A DNA stretch of 30,472 nucleotides from Phaeoceros laevis (taxonomy: Eukaryota > Anthocerotophyta > Anthocerotopsida > Notothyladales): NCBI GenBank assembly GCA_049999765.1, contig JBNGIQ010005303.1, forward strand, positions 1 to 30,472, written 5' to 3'. The position numbers were made by a program, and so were the translations under genes. A model generated the notes under the pieces. That model had not been told where the DNA came from and searched no databases. It worked only from the letters and a program-made list of their open reading frames with translations. Shown piece by piece: positions 30,145-30,472 of the stretch; the first letter of the stretch is position 1; each line of letters begins with the position of its first letter.

Positions 30145-30472
30145 CGGTGTCGTTCAGCTTTTGGCTATGGCCTGTGTGTTGTGCTAGGGTTCTGCCACCG
30201 CTTTCGGTTTTGGACTGCCCTACCATCCTCCGCTCGAGCTGCGGGCACGCGCATTGCACTCGTCACAATCAAGGCATCCTGGGGATGTCTTATTTCTCCC
30301 TTTCCCGTTCTGATCGCTTGCGTTCTTTTGTCTTTTCCTATTCTTGCTGCGTGTTTCTTGTCGTTTGCTGTCCCTCACCCCTACAAATGCTCCCACCCAC
30401 CCACACATTTCTACGCTAATCCCTTTTGGGCCCGCTGTGTTGTGCCTGCTGTGCTGTGCCCCAATTTACCTC
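30145..30472. other. Pyrimidine-rich terminal stretch, nothing recognised
   Basis: C/T-rich on +, with many CTC/TTC words and no open frame of note. It could be internal retroelement sequence or the start of another element. No boundary is visible before the window ends. Confidence 0.35.

Overview
The window is nuclear DNA of a plant, most likely a seed-free land plant (moss, liverwort, hornwort, lycophyte or fern). The evidence is intron-containing genes of plant type (a ubinuclein with a plant-like arrangement, a DUF7036-type protein, a plant-style RNA polymerase III subunit RPC5), plant transposon types (PIF/Harbinger, CACTA, Ty3/Gypsy, LINE), and a homologue of TEDC1, a centriole protein expected only where motile ciliated cells are made. 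Introns are short (76-413 bp in the gene models below) with ordinary GT-AG ends. The species cannot be fixed from the sequence alone.

Layout. Bases 1-2457 hold most of a PIF/Harbinger transposon: a Myb/SANT-like ORF on + and a DDE transposase on -, each broken by one in-frame stop. After 1.5 kb without recognisable genes comes the C-terminal half of a DUF7036-type gene (3938-4798, -). A central gene cluster follows: an RPC5 gene (6510-10964, -) whose 13 exons can all be followed but whose 3' half carries several stops and a frame change; NTMT1, the protein alpha-N-terminal methyltransferase (11435-12977, +, 8 exons), divergent from RPC5; and a single-exon TEDC1 homologue (13552-15150, -), convergent with NTMT1. 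A LINE remnant (15786-16283) and a Ty3/Gypsy integrase remnant (about 16600-17600) separate these from a 13-exon ubinuclein gene (17685-22378, -). That gene contains a 100-N assembly gap flanked by a false 47-bp duplication.

Right of ubinuclein the DNA is repetitive. It holds a 335-bp piggyBac-like MITE with TTAA flanks (22832-23166), a pair of strong hairpins (23200-23255), and a degraded Ty3/Gypsy gag region with a possible primer-binding site (24449 onward). That gag region is split by a 2207-bp non-autonomous CACTA element (25494-27700) with 31-bp-class terminal inverted repeats and AAG target duplications. The CACTA element carries two phase-compatible exon-like segments of an unidentified host gene. 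The gag-like reading, including a CCHC knuckle, resumes at about 27770 and runs toward the right edge.

The host genes are housekeeping genes with no shared pathway: Pol III transcription (RPC5), N-terminal methylation (NTMT1), centriole structure (TEDC1) and HIR-complex histone H3.3 deposition (ubinuclein). No CRISPR, operon, rRNA or convincing tRNA was seen. The most informative observations are the decaying RPC5 copy, the exon-carrying CACTA element, the piggyBac-like MITE and the misassembled ubinuclein exon.
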